Positions 6,185-6,977 of a stretch of 6,977 nt of DNA are shown here, in pieces. The number at the start of each line of letters is the position of its first letter. Positions within the stretch are counted from its first letter, which is position 1. The DNA comes from Caldora sp. SIO3E6. Lineage in GTDB: Bacteria > Cyanobacteriota > Cyanobacteriia > Cyanobacteriales > Coleofasciculaceae. A program made the position numbers and the translations under genes. Below the pieces are notes generated by a model. That model saw nothing but the letters and a program-made list of their open reading frames with translations, did no database searches and had not been told where the DNA came from. Where the stretch lies: positions 1 through 6,977 of the forward strand of contig JAAHHL010000364.1 in the NCBI GenBank assembly GCA_010672185.1. Direction: 5' to 3'.

Positions 6185-6977
6185 ATGTCTTCTAAAACAT
6201 CTCCAAACCAATTTCTCTTAGGTTTAGCCTGGTTAGGCAAAAGCTTAACTATCTTATTATCATTGATTTTTGCCGTTCTGACGATCGCAGCCCTTTATAT
6301 CAAGTTCTCTCTCGACGATAAAATTCTTCATTTTCTCTGGATTGCCTTAATTGTAACGGGTTTACTCCTAATTTTTGTAGTTATTATTCAACTGATTTAC
6401 TGGTTTAGTAAACCTATTATTCTACCGCCAACTAATAAGCAACACACCACCATTGGACTTATCTTCATTCAGGGAGAAGGGGTCAAAGCTAAAGCATACA
6501 CTGAAATTGCAATTGCAATTCAAGCCGCTGCTTCTGATTTAGATATCTGGGTGGGTATTCCCAAATTCATTGGGGAATCTCCGATTCCGCGAGAATTGGG
6601 ATTAGCGGTGAATAATACGATTCGCAAGATGAAGCAGCAAGGAATGCCAGAGACTGCTAACCTCTTCTTCATTGCCCATTCTGTCGGTGGAATTGCCCTG
6701 TCAAAGTATCTTAATGTTTTTCATGAGTCAGTCAATGCCAAAGGCCAAATTCTCATGGGGTCGTATTTAGGGAAATGGTATTTTTCAAAGTTAGATGCTC
6801 ATGGAAAGACAATCGTTAATTATCCGGTTCCTACCTTAACAATCGGGGGGACTTTAGATGGACTCGCTCGAATTACCCGTATCGCAACTGCATATTGGTA
6901 TCAACAGGAAAATCATTCAAAGCACTCCCAACTCGATCGCGACAAGTTTCCTGTGGTCGTAATCGAAGGTGCAAGCC
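6185..6977 (+). CDS. Membrane-anchored alpha/beta hydrolase, 3'-truncated by the window
   Basis: The frame is open from ATG 6185 to the window end, 264 residues, with no stop reached. Two hydrophobic helices (about 20-39 and 50-72) are followed by a soluble domain. That domain begins with the strand IGLIFIQGEG and has a nucleophile elbow AHSVGG (164-169) with candidate Ser166. A later GTLDG segment offers Asp225 as a possible acidic member of the triad; the His would lie beyond the window. This is the layout of an alpha/beta hydrolase (lipase, esterase or dienelactone hydrolase-like) held at a membrane by an N-terminal hairpin. A GGA at 6175-6177, seven bases from the ATG, may be a weak ribosome site. 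It is separated from the glycan genes by 233 bp with repeats, and I see no functional link. The substrate is unknown. Confidence 0.8.
   Translation, partial: MSSKTSPNQFLLGLAWLGKSLTILLSLIFAVLTIAALYIKFSLDDKILHFLWIALIVTGLLLIFVVIIQLIYWFSKPIILPPTNKQHTTIGLIFIQGEGVKAKAYTEIAIAIQAAASDLDIWVGIPKFIGESPIPRELGLAVNNTIRKMKQQGMPETANLFFIAHSVGGIALSKYLNVFHESVNAKGQILMGSYLGKWYFSKLDAHGKTIVNYPVPTLTIGGTLDGLARITRIATAYWYQQENHSKHSQLDRDKFPVVVIEGAS

Overview
The window most likely comes from a cyanobacterium, probably a filamentous one with a repeat-rich genome. The evidence is one HIP1 octamer (GCGATCGC, 1608-1615), moderately low GC, tandem heptamers of the TTCTGCC type at 6021-6048, and heptamer-spaced repeats in every intergenic gap. 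I cannot name a genus from this sequence. All supported genes lie on the + strand.

Layout: (1) 2-859, the C-terminal two thirds of a sugar C-methyltransferase-type protein, cut by the window edge. (2) 992-2221, a complete, divergent protein of the same zinc-binding methyltransferase family. (3) 2353-3369, a family 2 glycosyltransferase. (4) 3370-3631, the longest gap, with a 96-bp MITE-like inverted-repeat element, a second imperfect inverted repeat built of heptamers, and a 16-bp perfect palindrome just before the next start codon. (5) 3632-4726, a predicted twin-arginine-exported lipoprotein with an Ig-like segment and a concanavalin/LamG-like C-terminal domain. (6) 4782-5951, a paralogue of gene 2. 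(7) 5952-6184, a gap with the heptamer array. (8) 6185 to the window end, the start of a membrane-anchored alpha/beta hydrolase.

Genes 1 to 5 read as part of a locus that makes or decorates a surface or secreted glycan. Three methyltransferase-family proteins could add C-methyl branches to nucleotide-activated keto-sugars, the glycosyltransferase could transfer a sugar, and the exported lectin-like protein could bind or process the product. No nucleotide-sugar synthesis, polymerase or export gene is visible here, so the pathway is inference. The hydrolase at the right edge has no evident link to it.

The main points of interest are the two divergent methyltransferase paralogues flanking the glycosyltransferase and lectin-like genes, with altered active-site signatures; the MITE-like element with TA ends; and heptamer-phased repeats in all five gaps, in different sequence versions and orientations.
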